A stretch of DNA of 64,000 bases from Brachionus koreanus (lineage: Eukaryota; Rotifera; Eurotatoria; Ploima; Brachionidae), in contig PJRA01000005.1 in the NCBI GenBank assembly GCA_016987375.1, positions 1,509,946 through 1,573,945 on the forward strand, read 5' to 3'. Numbering within the stretch: position 1 is the first letter of the stretch; every line of letters starts with the position of its first letter. The translations under genes were made by a program, and so were the position numbers. Shown piece by piece: positions 39,497 through 52,912 of this stretch. The notes beneath the pieces were generated by a model. That model worked only from the letters and a program-made list of their open reading frames with translations, searched no databases and had not been told where the DNA came from.

Positions 39497-40263
39497 TCAC
39501 TCTTCTACATCGTTTATTTCTGGGTATTCATTTTCACTTCGATTTAGGCTTGAAGGTTTCGTCGGACTTGATGATCTTGATTCAGTTCTTCTTTCGGACA
39601 CACTGCGGGATCTTAAATAAAAATTTAATACCTATTCACAAAAACAACTCTTTATTATTTACTGTTTATTTTGTGATGCCTCTTTTGATCTATCTCTTGA
39701 TCGATCCCTGCTTCTATTTCTTCTTCTGCTACTGTCATCACGGCTTCTATCACGACTACGGTCTCTTCTTCGGTCTCTAGACCGACTTCTGTCTCCACTA
39801 CGATCTCTTCTTCGGCCATATCGCCTATTTCGACAATCTCGCGCAAAGTGGCCTCTCTCACCACATTCGTAACACTCAAGCGATCTTCCGCCGCGTCCCC
39901 CGGATCTTGAAAATCCGTTGCGACCGTAGCCGAATCGGTCGTCTCTTCTCTCTCGTCTATCTCCTTTTCCTTTTGTGTATTCAACAACCATTGATGCACC
40001 ACACATGTCTTTTCCGTTTTCAGCATTTAATGCATCCTTTTGATAATTTTTTTTCAAAATAGAAAACTTTATTTAAACTTAAATTCATTTAATACTTCTG
40101 CATCTCGTTCATCCTCGAACTCAATAAAAGCATACACTGGTCCATATCCTTTATTTTTAACTTCGCATTTTCGGATTTTTCCATAGCGCTTAAAAACACT
40201 CTCAAGTTCACGTTGACTAGCATCTTTGTTCAAATTACCAATGTAAATTTCACTTTTTGGCAT
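39497..40263 (-). CDS. SR5: SR-type splicing factor, near-twin of SR3
   Basis: Exons 40096-40263, 39663-40036, 39497-39611; 218 residues. Exon 1, intron 1 and most of exon 2 are nearly identical to SR3 (same RRM, same knuckle [14 protein letters not shown], same RS repeats up to RDRSRDRSK). Then the sequence changes abruptly to EASQNKQ and a different third exon (SRSVSERRTESRSSSPTKPS, then acidic NEYPEINDVEE). The match starts exactly at the ATG; upstream sequences are unrelated. This is a recent partial duplication or gene conversion. Confidence 0.9.
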
Positions 40264-41802
40264 TATTATGGCCACAAAATTTTATTGAATTATATTTATA
40301 TATAAACTAAGGTTTTTTTCCGGGTTCAATAGTTTAAGCTTAACTGAAATGAATCAGCCATTTAAACAAAAAAAAATGAACACAATTTCGAGCATAAAGT
40401 ATATAAAATTGATTTTATTTTTTTAATTACATGAAACCAAATATTGTCTGATTTTTTCTAGATTTGAGACTGTGAATTTTGATGCAGTCAAAAGGAATTT
40501 AAAAAAACTTTTTATTTTAAAATCTCATTAATTTGTAAAATTTTTAAAAGCGCATTGAGTATGAAATTGAATTGTCATTTCTAATATTCTATTTACATCT
40601 GCTTTGACTCAAAATTTGTCTGGTCAAATTTAGATAAAAACTATTAAATAAATGACCTCCTGCTTTGATCAAAATAAATCTAAACTTAGAATATTTTATT
40701 TAATGAAAATCCAATTGATTAGTAAATTTTTGATTAGTTATATCTAATGTTGACCGTGGAATAGATTTCAAAAAAAATCTTTACTATCAAAACATGTCTA
40801 ATTCTCTCTAAATTTTCATTGCAAATTTGCAATTTTTGGATCTCCGTTATTAGTTTTTCCTGGAAAACTGCAGTTGTTTTTTAGTTTTTAAGTTAAAAGT
40901 CGCAAGTCAACTATTCAAATCTTAATCTATATATCTTTTTGATTGACTGAATATAATTGTTTAGAAATTAATTGAAAAACTTTTAATTATTATTATCATT
41001 ATTATTATTATTCATAGATTCAAGTCTCATAAGCAAAATTGAAAAATCTATAAGGTAATAGTTCGATTTTTAAGACATGTTTTTATATAGAAAAATACTT
41101 TAAAATTATTAACCTGTGACTTTAACTAAAAGTCGAAAATACAATTAAATATGGCCAAAAAAGCTGGATTTTCGAAATTAAGTACATGTTTTAATTCATA
41201 AATTTCAACAAATATTTTTTTAATTTAACATGCCATTATTGGGCATCAGGCCATAAAATGACATGTCTTATAAATCGAGCATTTACGTTATATTGGAAAA
41301 AAGGCAAATGTGAACTTCAAATGTGAATTTTTAAAATTTACTTCAATAGAATACATTTAACATACTTTATTGCACTTTTTTTAATCTAAAATAAAACATT
41401 AAAGAATCAAATCAATAACCAACTTGTTTTTGTTTTGATGTTTTATTTTTTTCATTTGAAAAAATGTTTTAAGTTAAAATGCTGCATTTTGCTTAGATTT
41501 CTCAAAAAAATAAGCTATTTAAAATATAAATGGTTTTGTTTGGTTTTTGGCTCAAGATTTTAAATTAAGAAAAAGATTTCATAAATTCTTAAAATTTTAT
41601 TCAAGAATTGAATTACATTAAAAAATAAATTTTGTCAAAATAATTATAAATAAGTAAAGCTTACAAATTTGTTTAAATAAATATATTCAAGAATAGCACC
41701 TAATAACTTTATGGATAAACTAGTGATTTTTTTTCGACTCCCTTTAAAACATGTACAAATTGAAATAGAGTTAAAAAATAAAATTTTGATTTAAAAAAAA
41801 AA
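40264..41802. other. intergenic, nothing recognised
   Basis: About 1.5 kb of AT-rich sequence with a short (ATT)n-like run near 40990-41010; no gene seen. Confidence 0.5.
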
Positions 41803-42888
41803 CTACAATAAATTATCGTTTATTTTCATTTTTATTTCATTTCCATTCTTCATTTGAGTGATTACACGAGACAAATTATTTTGACTAGAATTGAGTTCTT
41901 TAGATTTTGATTTCGAATTTTGGTTAAAATGCAAAAAATTTAGAGGACTCTTTGATTGTGTACTTGATTTTTCATTTGACTGAGGCCTATGAGCCAAATT
42001 CCACATAGACTTCTTATGCAAATCAATTAAACTCTTTTGTATGACTTTAGGAATTTTATGAGGGTCAATCAAATTATTGTCATTTAGAGACTTGTTATTG
42101 TACAATAAACGAGATCGCTTGTCTGCAAGTTTCAACTTAATTTCATCTTGTTCAGCGCTATCATCATTACAAATGGAATTAGATTTGATAAAATTGCCAT
42201 CGACCAAGTTTGCAATCAATTTTGTTTTTTTTGGCTCAATTAGAAACTCTTTTAATGCTGGCTCTGAGTTAGATTTGGACATCTCTTGTCTTGTCATGTC
42301 TGACTTGGAATTATTCAAATAAGCTTGACTTTCGAGGTTTTTGCGGCTCAAACTTTGACTCATCAACGCTTTTAGTTGGGCCAAGTTTGGCCTGTTTATC
42401 AGTCGCGATGTTTGATTTTGACTAGTGTAAATATTAAAGTTTTGATGATACTTGCGATATTTCTGATACTTTTGGTATGTGACCAGCTCAAATCGGCTAG
42501 TTTTGCCATTTGTCTCGTCTATATAGCAAAAACTTGGATAAACAGGCTCAATTTGCTTTTCGTATAAATAGCTGTTGCAGTAAATTGAATTGTTTGTTCC
42601 GAAAGCATCGCTTGGCTCGTTGAATGAGTTATTTTCTTTGAGAGAACACGTATAGGTAGCTGGAGCTACGTTTTGGTAATTGTTAGCGACATTGTTTTTG
42701 CTCAATGAATGGCAAGATTGTGTGTCCATGCTGTGATTGGCGTTTTTTAAGCTCATATTGGGCATGTCGGCTCGCTCGATAGTGTTTATTTTTTCGTAAC
42801 GTTTATAGCAAAAAAATATCGAAATCATCCACAATAATAGAACAAAAAGAAGTACCAAGACCTCTGGTATGCTCATAACATAGTACAT
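41803..42888 (-). CDS. unrecognised single-pass membrane protein, or last exon of a receptor
   Basis: 361 residues, one exon. A strong transmembrane segment lies at residues about 6-28 (PEVLVLLFVLLLWMISIFF), followed by CYKRYEK, a basic stop-transfer, and a long Ser/Asn/Lys-rich hydrophilic tail with short motifs such as RPNLAQLKALMSQ and KSNSEPALKEF. No globular family recognised. Just before the ATG the sequence reads TATGTATAG then AAATG, a possible splice acceptor, so this may be the membrane and cytoplasmic exon of a larger receptor whose extracellular exons I could not find. The unusual length of open frame in such AT-rich DNA supports it being coding. Confidence 0.6.
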   Translation of the reverse strand: MYYVMSIPEVLVLLFVLLLWMISIFFCYKRYEKINTIERADMPNMSLKNANHSMDTQSCHSLSKNNVANNYQNVAPATYTCSLKENNSFNEPSDAFGTNNSIYCNSYLYEKQIEPVYPSFCYIDETNGKTSRFELVTYQKYQKYRKYHQNFNIYTSQNQTSRLINRPNLAQLKALMSQSLSRKNLESQAYLNNSKSDMTRQEMSKSNSEPALKEFLIEPKKTKLIANLVDGNFIKSNSICNDDSAEQDEIKLKLADKRSRLLYNNKSLNDNNLIDPHKIPKVIQKSLIDLHKKSMWNLAHRPQSNEKSSTQSKSPLNFLHFNQNSKSKSKELNSSQNNLSRVITQMKNGNEIKMKINDNLL

Positions 42889-45800
42889 TTCTATACATAA
42901 AACAAAAGCAGCATCATTTAAGAAAAATTCGTTGCTTTTTTCCCAAAATATTTATTAGATCTAAATAAATTAACTTGTGATGTTAAATTAAAGTTCTTTT
43001 GTTGTAAAAAAAATATAAAAAATAATTACTGAAAATTTTTTTGATAATTTAGCTTGATTTTTTTTCGAGTAGAGCTCTTAATTAAATCGAGTATTTTTTT
43101 AATAATTGCCGAAAAACTATTGATATATAGTCTTTAGCTATTTTTAAATATTAAAGCCATTAATAAAACACGATTTCTAATTTAGTGTAAATATTTGCTT
43201 TTTGGGTCTTCTTTAAATATTGCTAACAATTTATAACTTTAATTTTATTTTATATTTTTTAATAAATATAATTTAGTATAATAAAAGTTTCATTTATTTG
43301 ATAAAAAAGAGATAAAATTCATTCTTTTATTCTGATTATTATTCATATTTTCTGAAATTCAGTCATAAAAAACAAAAATAAAGCCTTGAGAATTTTCTAA
43401 TTTCTGGAACAACTAAAATTAATAATATGTATCAATTTCGGTTTAAAAAATAAGAAAGTTGTTGTGAAAAATCCCAATATTTTTTTTTTATTCTTTTTTA
43501 AGTGTATCAATTATTAAATAGACTTTATATTTAATTTTTAAAAAAAACAAGAAGAAAAGTTTATTGTTAATAGACCGAAGGAAATTGCATCAATATTACT
43601 TCCATCGTAATTAAAATTCTAAATTTAAACATATATATAACGAAATAAGATATAAAAAAAAGACATTAATAGACATGACTGTTTTTTTTTAAATTTTTTT
43701 AATTTTTAAAATAAAACATCTTAATAGCTAAAAGACAAAGTTGTTTTTTGACTATCCTAGGTGTATCATTTATATTTATTTATTTAATTTAATTTAAATA
43801 AAAAAATGCGTGAAGACGTTTTACAAAAATAGACAAAATTTTTTAAAATTACCATTACCATTTAAATAAAAGTTTAAATTTACAATGTTAAATTAGTTCT
43901 TTGTTGTTTTGAGCGTTTTAATGAAAACTTGATTATTTGGTATATCAAAATACTATAAGAATCAGCAATTTTTTTACTGATGATAATTAATTGATGTTTA
44001 TTAAAAAAGAAACAAAGATCTAAATACAATTATAAAATATAATAGTTTAAAAAAAATAAAAATTCAAGCTTCAATCTAATTTGGGGGCAAAAGATTCTTT
44101 AGGTTGCACTTGGAAAAAAAAACAAGTCATTCGATAAGAGAATTAAATTTAGAAATGAATCTTTAAAATTTGAAGAAAAATTTTGTGCAATGGGGGCTTA
44201 AAGTTGGAATTGCATAGAATTTTTGCCACTTGCAAAAATAAACCATCGATGAAAATCATTACTTTATTACCCAGCACTTTAGTTTATCTGTATAATATTG
44301 TAAAAAAAAATATTGAATAATTTTGTTCTAAATTTAATAAAACTAATTAAGATTTTATTATTCAAAATTTGACGTGTATCATAAAATATATTCAGTAAAA
44401 TATCTAGGATTTCTTTTGGGATTTCTTCAAATCTAATTAAGTCCTAGTTCAAAAACGATTAGTGTTAATAATTTAAATCAAAATGTTTAAATATGTTTTA
44501 TAACTAAAAAAAATGATGCAGATTAACAGTATATATTTTGATATATATATTGGAAGTTTTATTTTTAAATTATATTTAATAGACATGATATTTTTGCTTA
44601 AGGGAATAAATTTTCTATATATAATTTCTGATTAAATTATCCATAACTTTGAGTTTATCGTGGCATAAAAATAAAGCTAATCTGTTGAAAAATTTTACAC
44701 AATTTCTGTCTTGGTTCAAATGATGGTTTATGCAAGAAAAACTCGTGTGGTTTTAGACACAAGAGATTTTTACTCAAAGCCTGTATAATCATATAAAATT
44801 AATTAATTTCTAAATAATGAGTTGAAATATTTAATTAACTGTAAAAATTATTTACTCTTATATTTATTTTTTAAATGAGATTTTTATAAAATTCCTAATT
44901 AATATAGCTATTTGGTTCTAAAATATTCCTATCAATTTTTTATTGAACAAAAACGTGATTTACTGTATGATCTATTAAATGAAAAAGAGTCCAGAGATTA
45001 TATTTAATTTCAACTTGAATTTATGCTATTATTTTACTTCTATGAATCAATAATACCACAAAGATTGATCATGAAAAGCTCAATTCTAGCGTGAAATGAA
45101 AGAAAAAACTCCTTTGATCTTTAGTTATCATTTTGTGCCAACGTAATAGTAACAGTATAATAATAATTTCTAAATTAGGCAAAAGAATCATGCAATTTTT
45201 ACAAAGCCGCTTTAAAGGAAAATTAATTCACATTGTAACTAAAAATTAAATGTCCTTTCATTGAAAAAAAAAAATGAAATAAATTTTTTTTCCTCATCAT
45301 AATAGAGTTGATTTTATCTTCAAATGCTAATTAAGACTTAAAATATCTGAAATTCTAGAACCAATTTTTAAGTAAGAAAAAATATCTTACTAAATAACTT
45401 TTCATGCAGAATTATTAGATTAAAATTTAAGCGCTTCAAAATTAATAACTTAAGTTCTTGCAATGTACGAGGTTTTATTTTCAAGGCTTAAAACGATGTA
45501 AATAATGTGAATTGTGGATGCTACAAGTCAGACTGAATTAAAATTAGATCATTTCATTTCATTTGAAAAAAAAATTAATTCATTTCTAATAAATAACAAT
45601 TCAATTCAGTTAGAATCAAATTTCAAAATTCTACAAATTTAAAAATTTTCTCATAACTTTTTTGTTCTAAAAAACTTTAAACAGCTTTCATTTAATTCTA
45701 TAAAAGCTAAAGCTTTGAAAGCATTTAAGCTTATTATTTATTGTTGGCAATTCAATCAAAAAAATTGGAATTTTAAAAATGACGAATTTTTTCAATTTAA

Positions 45801-47544
45801 TGTTGACAAGTATTTAAAATAATTGAAATGTTTTTAGTTAAAAAAAAGCTTAGTTTAAAACTTAAATTTTAAACATACTTTAATAAAAAACTTTTTTCGA
45901 GTTACAAGAAAAACAAAATATTATAAATTTAAATAAAATTGGTTCATTGTTTTTTTAAGAAATAATTAATAAAATAATATACTAAAAAAGGTCAAATCAC
46001 ATTTAGTTTAGCTATTGAAAAAAATTAAAAGAAATAAAAAATCTTTCCTGATTAAAATATTGATTTTATATATGTAATATAATCATAATTAGGGTCCAAA
46101 TGTTTTTGATTAGAAATTTAGCATTTTATTGTCAACAAAAACTTATCAAAATTTGCTATATCACCGAAATATTCTCTTATTTACTTTAATTTAATTCAAA
46201 TTTAATTTAAATTGATTCTTGAAAATAAAATTAACAAAATCGATAAAACGAAAATTTTAAAATTAAAAAATATCACTAACACCCTGGAATTTCTTTTATT
46301 TCTAATTTAGATAAAAAATTATAAGCTTCTAAAAAAAAAAAGAAATCTAAATTTTATCTTGTTAAAATAGTGTGTATATGATTAAAAAATTGTCTTTTCT
46401 TCATATGGTATAAATCGATATCATATTTCATGTTAATGATTATTTAGATCAAATATAAACTCGTCTTGATAAAAAAAGTGTTGATTTTTATAAATTTACG
46501 TTTTTGGAATAAAACCTATGATAAAAGATTAATTCTTAGATTAAACCAGCAAATATAGCTTATTAAAAATTAACTTTTAGGGAGAAAAAGAGAGAGGAAC
46601 GTTTTCAGAAAGCTTCAAATCAGTAGAAACTTAAAGATCTTCAGAACAGATTTGGCACTGAAGTGATTTTTCAATGACAGTATTTTGCTAATTCAGAAAA
46701 CGTTCTACAAATAATATCTGTAACTAATTCATTTTTTTTTGCCTCTCAAACAGATGGTATATATTATATTCCAAATTCATAGAGAAAAAAAGTATAAATG
46801 GAATTTTAATTTATGGAAAAAAATAGTTTTCCTAAAAGCTTCGAGTTTCGTAATCAAAAAATAGTTCCTCTAAAAGGATATAATATTTGTTAAGACTCCA
46901 AATTTGCGTGTAAAACAAACAAAGTGATATTAAATGGATTTAAAGAAAGAATAAAATTTTTAGATTATTCTCAAGTAAAATAAAAAATAAATAAATAAAA
47001 AAATAGATTTAATACTATACAGTATATTTTTTATCAATAAATGAAAGTGATATTTGTTAAATTGAAAAAAAAAATTCGATTTTTTTTTCATGCTTATTCA
47101 GTACTAAAATTTCAAATAAATAAGCTCTAGGTAAAAATTTAATTAAATTTTTTGAGGTTTCTGTCTAAATATATGTAATTTGATAAAACTTTTACTAGGT
47201 TTTATTTTAATAAATTCATTTACCTACAGTTGTAATTTCTCAAAATCGTTTAATAAAAAAAAATTATTAAAATTGATAAATTCAAAGCATATTAATTTTT
47301 GTTCACAAAAAAATAGTGATGTTGAGTCATAAAATTTTTTTTTTTTTTAAAGTTTTGATTTTAGCATCCTTGTTACTCGGTAAAATGAAAACTTAAAATG
47401 AAAATCTTCAAATTATCTAAATTTGATTAACAAAGCTAAGAGACGTTGATAAGCTGTTTCTAATGATTTGATAAATTTTAATATTCAAGGACGCATTGAA
47501 AAAAAATCATGTAAACAAATGATTATTCCGAAGGTTCATGACTT
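42889..47544. other. gene-free AT-rich stretch
   Basis: 4.6 kb with no open frame of note on either strand, no RNA gene and no recognisable repeat by eye. It could hold unseen short exons of the membrane protein at 41803. Confidence 0.5.
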
Positions 47545-48000
47545 TTGATGAGAAGTAGACCTATTTTCGCAATTATGAAAACAGAAATCAATGGTTAGAC
47601 GCATCTAAAATGTTTGTTTGGTGGAATTTCCAATGGGTAATAGAATTTAAGATGGTACTAGACGGTTATGCTATTAATGCAGTACTTTATTTTGAACAAT
47701 TAGAACTAATGTATTTTTCACTTAAAGAAAATACCCTACTTTGATCAACCGAAAGCTAGGTTTGCTTCTTCAAAATAACGCTAGACCTCATACAGCTAGA
47801 AGAACAATGGCAAAAATAGGAAAGGTGGAATGGTTCGAACTTCTTCCTCATCCAGCAAATAGCCCAAAGCTTTCTCTTTCTGAATACTATCTTTTTTGCT
47901 GAATCGCTCATTTTCTTAGGCGATGGGATTTTACTAAGAACAAATTGAAGTAGGGTGGCTTGAATTTTTCGGCTCCAAAAGCCAAAAGTTGATAAATGGC
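47545..48000 (+). mobile_element. degenerate mariner transposase relic
   Basis: The plus-strand translation contains DEK, a stop, TYFRNYENRNQWLDASKM and VWWNFQWV. Frameshifts follow, then NNARPHTARRTMAKIGKVEW and a LLPHPANSPKLSLSEYY block. These are the W-x-D/VWWD, D-N-A-R-P-H and HPPYSPDLAPSDY motifs of mariner. The second catalytic Asp position is Asn here, and several stops are present; inactive. Confidence 0.8.
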
Positions 48001-49493
48001 TAAAGATTAAGAGAGCATATCGGTTTATATTTTGAAGATTATCTTCCTATTGCTTTTTTTTTATATTTAAAACAAATACAAAAATTTTTTACTCACACTA
48101 ATATTCAAAAAATCTTAAATCTTTAAATTTTCAATCACTGATCTCTTTTCTTTCATTGATTCTTTTTTAGGATAAAATTACAGCCATCTTGTAAAAAGAG
48201 CGTGATTAATATAAGTCAGTAATTAATTTCCTTTAAAATAATTTAAAAAAAAAAATTAATTTACAAAAAATATAGAAAAAAAAATTTTTATCTCAATGTT
48301 TTCGGTTTTGATTTTAAAACCAGCTTTGAAATCACAAGAAATTTTAAAAAATTTACCTAAAATTAAATTTTTTTATTTTCTTAAGGATATAATTATCGGG
48401 ATAATTTTCGAAAATTAACGAATTAAACATTTTGAATTTTAAATCAAAAAAAGCATAAAAGGAGACAGTATTTTTAAAAAGATTCTTAAATATAAAAATT
48501 CATTCAACACTTTAGAAATATGGAAAATACATGGATTAATTATTAACAGACGATTATTTTTTATTTTCCAACAAAGTAAAATTTTTTTAAAAAATGCTAA
48601 AATTTCGACAATGCTGATCATTTTATTTGGAAAAAAAATATGACAAAATCGATATAAATTTTGATGCAAATGCTTCTTTTAAATAAAGAAAACAAACAAA
48701 AAGTGCTGATAAAATTATTGAATCCAATTAGTTAAAAATTTGTCTTTTTTCCTTTTTTTAGTTTCAAAAACAAAATTTTCAAATCTTTGGAATTTCTATC
48801 ATTAAACAAAATTTTAATTTCACTAATTTCATCAATTTTTATCGATAAAAGGATTTTTATTTTCCTGCATGCTTTTCATTAACATTTTTTTCTTTGGTAA
48901 TTTTGATTATTAACAAGAATTGCTTTAAAAAATTTTATATTAGCATAGTAGTTATTTCATATTAACAGGTGATTTTTTTAAAAAGAATTTTTCTCAGGTG
49001 GAAAATTAATTCAATTCGGATTTTTTTTCATTTTAGTTGTTTTTGGTAGAAAAAATCAGGGCATCACTTTCACTTATTGGAACAAATTTATGAATAATTC
49101 TTAAATTATATCTTACCTATTAAAACTGAAAAATTTATTATTGTTTTCAGAAAAACCCAAGTCTAAATGCTAATTTAAAAAAAAAAGTTTCTGAAACTGA
49201 TAAGAGTGTTTCCTTATTTATTTATTAAATTAAAGTTTAAGTCCCATGGACAAGTTGAAATATGATTTAAATAGAAAAAAATAAATTAAAAATAAATTCA
49301 TAATGATCGAAATTTTTTTGGAATTTTTTTTTTTAATAAGTAAATTTTTGAGAAATTTAGAATATTTAAAAAGTTACTATTTCATTTTCTTTTAAAAAGA
49401 AAAAGTATTTTTATTTTTGAAATTTTTCTAAAAAAACAACCAAAATATTTTTGAAAATTTATTTAATTTATACATCAAAACAACAAACAATAT
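48001..49493. other. gene-free AT-rich stretch
   Basis: No gene or repeat recognised; the frame at 48439-48669 is AT-rich noise. Confidence 0.5.
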
Positions 49494-52400
49494 TTAAACT
49501 AGAAACGCTTCTTTAGGTATGCTATCTTTATATTCCATGAAAATCTTGGCAGCCTGTTCATAATTCCATTGAGCATGATCCAAACAGCTAAACGAACAAA
49601 TACAATTATCTAATATATTTTATTTAAATAGAAAGTTACTATTTAGACCACTCTAAATTTAATTTGGATTCGGTTGAGAATTGCTTAATCATTCTGGTTT
49701 GCTCGTCCACAACATTATTTGACGATGTAGATGGTTCAGAAGAGGCCTGAGCAGAATCGTTTGGTCTTCGATTTTGCTGAAAATATTTCTAGTAAAAAAT
49801 AAGAATATTCGAATAAAAAATTCGGATTTTATTAAAAATTACTTTGTATTGATATCCAGTTATGTTGCTTATCACATACTGATCATTTATAATTGTCATT
49901 CTTAAAATTTGGGTTAAGATATTTTTAATTTATGCACTTAATTATAGGTTTACTGAATTTCAGGATCAGGCACGCAAACAAATGACCTGTAAAAGCTTCT
50001 TAATGGTCTGACTTTATCGGTTGACTTTCCTTCTTTAAACACGCCGGTCAGACTAAACGCAATCATATTTGTCTATAAAAAATTCATTAAAAAATTTTTT
50101 TTGTAAGCAAATATTTTAATAAAATTTTTTTCAAAAATTTCCCTATTTTAATATGTCTCTCTAATTTGGACAAGTCAAAATTTTCAATCGATGATTATAA
50201 CGGCAGTATATGCTACCCGTTTATGACTCTTTTATTTTAAAGTTTGAACATTATTTTTACAATTCAGTAATGACTTGTCGAAAAATTTAAAAAGTAAAAC
50301 TCTCACTTTGACTTCTTAGAAAATGTTTTCAAAATTCACCGCAATGAATTGCAGATGAGTTATTTTTTACAATAAATCTTAAACCTTCCTGTTATTGTTT
50401 CTCAATAAATCAAAGTCTCAATTAATACTTCTTACATTTTTCCAACAATCATTGTCAGTTTTAAACAGCCCTAAAATTTTTTTTAATTACTAAATAAAAG
50501 TTATTATCAGATGATAGAAAAAATAAAAACTAAAAAAAATTAATTTAAATAGCCAGCGGTTAGATATGCTTAAATATTTGAAAAAAAGATGAATTTTTAA
50601 AATAGCAATAAGACACTGTTAGTATTTAAAATAAATTAGAGGCCTTTTGATGCAAGATGATGGTAGGAGTATCATATTTCAGCTTCAAGATAGATATAAC
50701 TGCTGATTTGTGAATAACTTGTATTTTTTTTATATTAGTTTCTGATAATAAATGATTAGCAAGAAAAAACAAATAATCTAAAATTGATCTTATCAATGGT
50801 TTGTATAGATTAGCTAGTGTTTTTGGTTTTAGACCCCATTTTCTATTTAAGAGAAAATTTTTGATATTATGTTTTAAATTAAAGTGCTTCATAGTTCATC
50901 CAATTTTGGACCAAATGTAAGTTTTGAGTCTAACGTAATAGCTAAGAATTTTAACATTATTTAAATTGTTATCATTTAAATTTTTACTTTAGCTTTTTCT
51001 CAAAGATCATAAAACTTTTGAAAAGAAATTTTTTAAATTTCCATTCGAAAAACCATTTTTGAACTTCAATTATACTCTTGTTAATCATGTTTTCAAGAGT
51101 TCTACAAGACTAATTAGGATGAAAGTGATAATTTTCCGGTGCCAATTATATGTGTTTCTTTTTTCAAAAAAAAAAAAAGAACAAACTTTACCAAAAAGAT
51201 AAATTATTGATTATTTTTCTATTATCTTAATCTACATTCACTTCTATACATTATATATATCATTTTATATATGCAATTATTTCCTTTCACTAAAATCTAG
51301 TCAATTTTTATTTTCACTTATTCATTTATCTTTTTTTTTATTTTGTATGTTTTTATTCAATCGCTAGGCTGACAAGAAGGACTATGTTCCATTCTGAGCT
51401 GCCTGGGGTATTCCCTAAAACTATTTAAATAAATAAATATATCATTTTATTATTATTATTCAGAAAACACCTCATGGACGATGTTAAATAAAAAAAATCT
51501 ATTTTAGTATGATTTGATTTTATTTAATGTTTTTTACTTTTAACTTAGAATAGTTTTTTTTGTTGTCTTTCAATTTCAACAAATTGGCTTACATTTAAAA
51601 CACTGATATGCGAAAAATTTTATATTTTTTTAAATTAATTAAAATTTTCTAATTGCCTATGAGGTTTAAAATAAACAAATAATAATTTCAACAAATTATT
51701 TTTAACTTTCATCTATTATTTTTATTTTGGATTTTTATTTTATAATTTTTTTTAATCAGAAGAAGCATTAGCTCGATACAGAAAAATAAATAAAAAAAAG
51801 TACAATAAAGATTAACTTGGTAGGAATGTGAGCCCTTAGCAGTGTAATATAATTAAATAAGCAACTAAATTTTCAATTAGATAAAGTATAATTTAATTAT
51901 TTAGACTGAATTTATAAATAGACTTTAACATTTTAACATTGAATTGAAGCTAATTTATTTTCGAGGGAATCTTATTTTATTTATTGTGTAGCTGGTCGAG
52001 CCAAAGCTCAATCAGCAAAAATAAAAAAGTTTTAGATTATATAAAAAAAAAGAAAAAAAATGTTTAAAAATAAGATAGTAAAAAGGTTGTAATAAGATAG
52101 TAGGGAATCGAAATGTAATTTCAATTTATATCTCCATAGTTCCTTAATCATTTTCTTTGAAAATTATTTAATCAAAGACTAAATATTAATCGCCATCATT
52201 TAGCTTGGATTAAAAATAAGGAAAATAACCGCTTACAAAGGGTAAGTTCTCTAGTTTTTTCTTAATCTAAATAATTTTTAAATTAAATAAAAAACCTACC
52301 GAAAAATAACATGAATCGAGTCTAAATGAAGCAGGATCATGTTCAGTCGGAGGTAACTTTGTAATCAAATTAACAGTGTCAATTTTTCCATGATGTAGCA

Positions 52401-52912
52401 GCTTTGATCTTTTCTCGTCATGATAGCCTTTAAAATAATAAAAATTAAATATGATAGAACAGAAAAACAAATAAAATAAAAAATAAAATGTGAAAAAAAT
52501 AGATTAGAACCAACTTTCTCTTCCAGATAATCGTTTAAGATTGCGATTATCTCGATAATAGGCGTCTTCAAATCTGAACGATCTATTTGTGCATTGACTA
52601 CTCATGTTCAAACAAAGCGAAAATGTAACCTTAGGGTTGTATGCGGAAAGAAGACCCTCTCGATTACAATCATAGCAATTAAAGTATCTTAATCAAAATG
52701 ATTACCACTTGTCTAATGCTAATTCTATAATTAAAATCAAAATCAAAATTTTACTTTTGAACATATCCGATTATCATTTCAAATACATTTTCAGGCACAC
52801 AACTGAGTTGACAGTGAGGCCTAGACTCTATCAATGCTTTCTTAATTTCTTGATCCGTTTCTCCAATGCTCAATTTAGTATTAGCCAGACCCTTAAAGTT
52901 TAAGCACTTAGC
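49494..52912 (-). CDS. NXF/TAP mRNA export receptor, C-terminal half (N-terminus not found)
   Basis: NXF1 exports bulk mRNA through nuclear pores with its partner NXT1/p15. Exons recognised: 52755-52912 (start tentative), 52515-52687, 52300-52427, 49954-50072, 49843-49900, 49640-49776, 49494-49587; phases close. They encode the NTF2-like domain (VQKYFNCYDCNREGLLSAYN, TKLPPTEHDPASF, FSLTGVFKEGK and FVCVPDPE), a Ser/Gln linker and the C-terminal UBA-like FG-binding domain (IKQFSTESKLNLEWSKYCLD, ending KEAFLV). The loop motif is NLEWS as in vertebrate NXF1. The RRM and leucine-rich repeats expected upstream were not identified between 52912 and the ROPN1L gene, so this is either a partial reading or an N-terminally divergent NXF. 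The 2.2-kb intron 50073-52299 carries a LINE fragment. Confidence 0.85.
50626..50960 (-). mobile_element. LINE reverse-transcriptase fragment in NXF intron
   Basis: Contains LDSKLTFGPKLDE (after a frame break), then WGLKPKTLANLYKPLIRSIL and DYLFFLANHLLSETNIKKIQ, matching the GLS-x-K-x-L-x-x-LYK-x-LIRS-x-LDY region C-terminal to the RT of CR1/Jockey elements. A remnant only. Confidence 0.75.
50961..52299. other. remaining NXF intron sequence
   Basis: AT-rich, nothing recognised. A small GC-richer patch near 51365-51410 (GACTATGTTCCATTCTGAGC) is unexplained. Confidence 0.4.

Noticed and set aside
48439..48669. Minus-strand open frame in the gene desert
   Set aside because: Random AT-rich frame with Ile/Phe/Lys bias, no domain and no splice context.
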